From an uncultured Amaricoccus sp. (GTDB lineage Bacteria; Pseudomonadota; Alphaproteobacteria; Rhodobacterales; Rhodobacteraceae), in contig NZ_CALLYO010000432.1 in assembly GCF_937858865.1 (NCBI RefSeq), positions 1-8,504 of the forward strand: a DNA stretch of 8,504 bases, written 5' to 3'. Positions 6,344 through 8,504 of this stretch are shown one piece after another; within the stretch, counting starts at the first letter, position 1; each line of letters begins with the position of its first letter. A program made the position numbers and the translations under genes. The notes under the pieces were generated by a model. The model did no database searches, was not told the DNA's origin, and saw nothing but the letters and a program-made list of their open reading frames with translations.

Positions 6344-6862
6344 TCAGGCCCCCTGGGTCTCCGGTTCCATCGGCACATATTCGAAGAGGACCACGGCCCG
6401 CCCCTCGACGACGGTCTTCCCGTCCTGGTTGATGCAGTCGGTGCGCAGCGTGAGGATCGGCTTGGTCTCCTTGATGGCAAGGACCTCCACGACCGCGGTG
6501 ATGGTGTCTCCTATGAAGACCGGGGCGCGGAATTCCAGCGTCTGGCTCAGGTAGATCGTGCCAGGTCCCGGAAAGATCGTCCCGAGGACGGTGGAGATGT
6601 AGCCGGTGACGAGCATCCCGTGCGCGATACGCTTCTTGAACATGCCCCTCGAGGCATAGATCTCGTCGAAATGGTACGGGTTGACGTCCCCCGTTGCCCC
6701 GGAGAACAGCGCGACGTCCGCCTCGGTCACGGTGCGCCGGTAGGTGGCCGTGTCTCCCACTTCGATGAGGTTGCCGGATTTCATCTGCTGATCGAACGTC
6801 GACCGCCGCCGTTCCGGAACCCTGATGACAGGCTTTCCGTCGATGATCTCGACTCGTGTCAT
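6344..6862 (-). CDS. MaoC-family (R)-specific enoyl-CoA hydratase (PhaJ-like), 172 aa
   Basis: This is a hot-dog-fold dehydratase of the MaoC/PhaJ family. It reversibly hydrates trans-2-enoyl-CoA to (R)-3-hydroxyacyl-CoA in the cytoplasm. The hydratase signature is complete: GDVNPYHFD with Asp59 and His64 in the D-x4-H spacing of the PhaJ catalytic pair, followed by RIAHGML. Later strands match the family (LEFRAPVFIGDTI; VVEGRAVVLF). Residues 1-35 are an extra polar N-terminal segment. The frame extends to 6967, but ATG 6862 is preferred: it follows AAGGA with a 7-nt spacer, and the longer version would run across the Fnr-like palindrome. The gene is divergent from the CoA-transferase pair and followed by a lipoprotein gene. 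Together with the transferase it points to 3-hydroxy/3-oxoacyl-CoA metabolism, such as polyhydroxyalkanoate precursor or short-chain acid turnover. The chain-length preference cannot be read. Confidence 0.88.
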   Translation of the reverse strand: MTRVEIIDGKPVIRVPERRRSTFDQQMKSGNLIEVGDTATYRRTVTEADVALFSGATGDVNPYHFDEIYASRGMFKKRIAHGMLVTGYISTVLGTIFPGPGTIYLSQTLEFRAPVFIGDTITAVVEVLAIKETKPILTLRTDCINQDGKTVVEGRAVVLFEYVPMEPETQGA

Positions 6863-6869
6863 GTCGTTT

Positions 6870-6874
6870 TCCTT
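6870..6874 (-). promoter_or_regulatory. Ribosome binding site of the MaoC-type gene, decides the start
   Basis: The minus strand reads AAGGA, then AAACGAC, then ATG. The 7-nt spacer selects ATG 6862 over the upstream in-frame ATG at 6967. Confidence 0.65.
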
Positions 6875-6953
6875 GCGTTGCGGACACCGGAACGCCAACA
6901 ATACCCGAGAATTCGGCTGCGAAGCACTCTGCCCTGGCCCTCTGGGCACGGCG

Positions 6954-6967
6954 TTGAGGCAGATCAA
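6954..6967. promoter_or_regulatory. Fnr/FixK-like operator TTGAG-N4-ATCAA
   Basis: TTGAG GCAG ATCAA keeps the essential TTGA-N6-TCAA core and differs from the FNR consensus in one base. It is centred at 6960.5 in the 221-nt divergent region, 98 nt from the MaoC ATG and 123 nt from the CoA-transferase GTG. Its presence in the only other divergent promoter of the window strengthens the case that both sites are real. Confidence 0.6.
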
Positions 6968-7066
6968 GGCCGGTCGATGCGACGCTCGGCAAATTGCGGT
7001 GGATGGCCGGGCGACACGGCAGGCGGACTCGCGACGGCCCGCTCTCCGGCGCCCGTTTCGAGCCGG

Positions 7067-7076
7067 AAGGGAGGGG
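7067..7076 (+). promoter_or_regulatory. Ribosome binding site of the CoA-transferase A subunit, decides a GTG start
   Basis: AAGGGAGGGG lies 7-9 nt before GTG 7084. It supports the GTG over the in-frame upstream ATG at 6994, which would add 30 Arg-rich residues not typical of the family. Confidence 0.7.
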
Positions 7077-7083
7077 ACGTCGG

Positions 7084-7737
7084 GTGAAGACGGCGATCAA
7101 GCAGGAGGCAGCTGCGGCGTTGATCCCCGAAGGGGCGACGATACTCGTGGGCGGCTTCATGGGTGTCGGCTCGCCGCACCGCATCATCGAGGCGATCCTC
7201 GCGCGGGGGACGCGCGGTTTGACCGTTATCTCCAACGACCTCTGTACGCCCGAGCGTGGCGTGGGCAAGCTCGTGGTGTCGGGACAGGTGACCCGCGCCG
7301 TGGTTTCGCACATCGGCCGCAATCCGGTCGCGCAGCAGCGGATGCTGGCGGGCGAGCTCGAGGTCGAGCTGGTGCCCCAGGGCACTCTGGTCGAGCGCAT
7401 CCGCGCGGGCGGCGTGGGGCTCGGCGGCGTCCTCACCGCGACCGGCATCGGCACGCTCGTCGAGGAAGGCAAGCAGTCGATCGAGATCGACGGTCGCCGC
7501 TTTCTCGTCGAAAGGCCGATCAAGGGCGATTTCGCGCTGATCGCATGCCATCACGCGGACTACGCCGGGAACCTTGCCTACGTTCTTACGGCGCACAATT
7601 TCAATCCCGTCATGGCGCTCGCGGCCGAAGTCGTCATCGCCGAGCCCGAACACATCGTGCCCATCGGAATGATCTCGCCCGATGCGGTCAAGACGCCGGG
7701 CGTCCTCGTCGACTACCTGCTGGAGAGGGCCGCATGA
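7084..7737 (+). CDS. atoD: 3-oxoacid CoA-transferase subunit A (AtoD-like), 217 aa
   Basis: This is the alpha subunit of a family I CoA-transferase, which with the next gene moves CoA between an acyl-CoA (acetyl- or succinyl-CoA type donor) and a short acid such as acetoacetate or butyrate. The family signature GGFMGVGSP is at about 23-31. Further stretches resemble E. coli AtoD as I recall it: SHIGRNP, LVPQGTLVERIRAGG, GLGG, EEGKQ, LVERPIKGDFALI and HNFNP. GTG 7084 begins VKTAIK, which aligns with the usual N-terminus, and the 217-residue length fits the family. The stop overlaps the start of subunit B in ATGA. PcaI and ScoA are close relatives, so the substrate is not certain; the HNFNP and KTPGVLVDY segments favour the AtoD/CtfA branch. 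No thiolase or 3-hydroxybutyrate dehydrogenase gene is visible alongside. Confidence 0.9.
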   Translation: MKTAIKQEAAAALIPEGATILVGGFMGVGSPHRIIEAILARGTRGLTVISNDLCTPERGVGKLVVSGQVTRAVVSHIGRNPVAQQRMLAGELEVELVPQGTLVERIRAGGVGLGGVLTATGIGTLVEEGKQSIEIDGRRFLVERPIKGDFALIACHHADYAGNLAYVLTAHNFNPVMALAAEVVIAEPEHIVPIGMISPDAVKTPGVLVDYLLERAA

Positions 7738-8429
7738 TGACGGCAGCGGATCACCCGGCGGCGCTCGATCCGAAGGAGATCATTGCGCGCCGCATCTCGC
7801 GCGAGATACGTGCGGGGATGCTGGTCAACCTCGGGATCGGACTGCCGACCCTGGTCGCGAACCACCTGCCGGCCGGTGCCAACGTGTATTTCCAGTCCGA
7901 GAACGGCGTGATCGGCCTCGGGGCGCGCCCACCGGACGGCATGCAGGAGGCATCCCTCACCGACGCGGGCGGTGCCTTCGCCAGCGCGGTGCCGGGCGCT
8001 GCCTCCATGGACAGCGCCATGAGCTTCGGCCTGATCCGCGGCGGGCATCTGGACATGACCGTGCTCGGCGGACTGGAGGTCGACGAGCGGGGCTACCTCG
8101 CCAACTGGATGGTGCCGGGCAAGATGGTGCCGGGCATGGGTGGCGCCATGGACCTCGTAGCCGGCGCCAAGCGGGTGATCGTCGCGATGTTCCACACCGC
8201 CAAGGGCGCGCCGAAGATCGTGCCGGAGTGCACCCTGCCGCTGACCGGCGCGCGCCGGGTGGACCTCGTCGTCACCGAGATGGCGGTGATCGAGCCGACC
8301 GCCGAAGGCCTCGTCCTGCGCGAGCGCGCGCCCGGGGTGACCGTGGATGCGATCCGGGCCGCCACCAGCGCCCGGCTCGTCGTCGCGGCCGAGGTTCCGG
8401 AGATGGACCTCGCTGCGGCGGCGCGATAG
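7734..8429 (+). CDS. atoA: 3-oxoacid CoA-transferase subunit B (AtoA-like), 231 aa
   Basis: This is the beta subunit, carrying the active-site glutamate that forms the glutamyl-CoA thioester. The signature QSENGVIGLG is at 54-63 with catalytic Glu56. Other family blocks are VNLGIGLPTLVANHLP (31-46), SAMSFGLIRGGHLD, VLGGLEVDERG and NWMVPGKMVPGMGGAMDLV. Length matches the family. ATG 7734 overlaps the subunit A stop (ATGA), and GGAGAGG at 7722-7728 lies 5 nt upstream. A second ATG directly follows at 7737 and would be 8 nt from the same site, so either could initiate. The 4-nt overlap ensures balanced synthesis of the two subunits. The open frame extends far upstream in subunit A, but that part is a shadow. 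Expected to work with subunit A as a heteromer in the cytoplasm; physiological acid unproven. Confidence 0.92.
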   Translation: MMTAADHPAALDPKEIIARRISREIRAGMLVNLGIGLPTLVANHLPAGANVYFQSENGVIGLGARPPDGMQEASLTDAGGAFASAVPGAASMDSAMSFGLIRGGHLDMTVLGGLEVDERGYLANWMVPGKMVPGMGGAMDLVAGAKRVIVAMFHTAKGAPKIVPECTLPLTGARRVDLVVTEMAVIEPTAEGLVLRERAPGVTVDAIRAATSARLVVAAEVPEMDLAAAAR

Positions 8430-8459
8430 CAGCCTGCTCTCGGTCCACCCCGAAGGACG

Positions 8460-8491
8460 CCGTTTGCCGGCAATCCCCAGCCGGCAGACGG
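8460..8491 (+). terminator. Hairpin after the CoA-transferase genes, possible terminator
   Basis: A 12-bp stem (8460-8471 with 8480-8491, one T-G wobble) closes an 8-nt loop (AATCCCCA) 31 nt after the atoA stop. It is GC-rich and stable, but no T-run follows (GTGTGAAG), so it is not a textbook intrinsic terminator. It may terminate less directly or protect the 3' end of the mRNA. Confidence 0.45.
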
Positions 8492-8504
8492 TGTGAAGAT
8501 CTGG

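Noticed and set aside
6944..6958. A sigma-54-like promoter (GGGCACGGCGTTGAG) upstream of atoD, expected by analogy with E. coli ato genes
   Set aside because: The spacing is one base short and the GC doublet at -12 is absent, since the bases there read GA/AG. The same bases are better explained by the Fnr-like dyad.
5859..7523. A 554-residue reading of the 152-aa lipoprotein frame
   Set aside because: Only the last 152 codons carry a signal peptide and lipobox. The upstream part is antisense to atoD and out of frame across maoC.
6825..8429. A 534-residue extension of AtoA
   Set aside because: The upstream part overlaps atoD in another frame and has no homology-like content; the family length and ATGA overlap support the start at 7734.
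1..8504. Toxin-antitoxin, defence, phage, CRISPR or mobile-element system
   Set aside because: No repeats, integrase or transposase motifs, toxin folds or direct-repeat arrays are visible; all genes are metabolic or envelope types with uniform base composition.

Overview
The window is GC-rich DNA from a Gram-negative bacterium, most likely an alphaproteobacterium. The evidence is a beta-barrel porin ending in Phe, three signal-peptide-bearing envelope proteins plus the porin, very high GC at codon third positions, and palindromes of the Fnr/FixK type (TTGA-N6-TCAA). Almost all of it is coding. There are nine genes in four transcription units, arranged around two divergent promoter regions. 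No RNA gene, insertion sequence, CRISPR array or phage gene is visible, and no gene-free stretch exceeds 300 bases.

Region 1 (minus strand, about 4057 down to 1) reads as an envelope operon. It encodes a porin with an N-terminal coiled coil, then a 68-residue lipoprotein whose start overlaps the porin stop, then a very large exported protein with two tandem alpha/beta-hydrolase domains that runs off the left edge. The large gene stays open for 779 codons without a stop inside the window, so a search for closed ORFs would miss it. Region 2 (plus strand, 4244-5837) holds a cytoplasmic alpha/beta-hydrolase overlapping a 202-residue protein that I do not recognise. Region 3 (minus strand, 6862-5859) holds a MaoC/PhaJ-type (R)-specific enoyl-CoA hydratase followed by a 152-residue lipoprotein. 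Region 4 (plus strand, 7084-8429) holds the two subunits of an AtoDA-type 3-oxoacid/acetoacetate CoA-transferase, overlapping by 4 nt.

The divergent region between units 1 and 2 contains a perfect TTGAT-N4-ATCAA palindrome (4175-4188). The one between units 3 and 4 contains TTGAG-N4-ATCAA (6954-6967). All four units may therefore answer to one Crp/Fnr-family regulator, probably responding to oxygen, redox state or nitric oxide.

Taken together, the genes suggest acquisition and processing of an ester-linked or acyl compound. The steps would be outer-membrane entry (porin), periplasmic hydrolysis (two-domain enzyme), cytoplasmic hydrolysis or acyl transfer (unit 2), and handling of short 3-oxo/3-hydroxyacyl-CoA (units 3 and 4). 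Fold and family calls for the porin, MaoC protein and CoA-transferase are strong. The shared pathway, the substrate and the regulator are inference.
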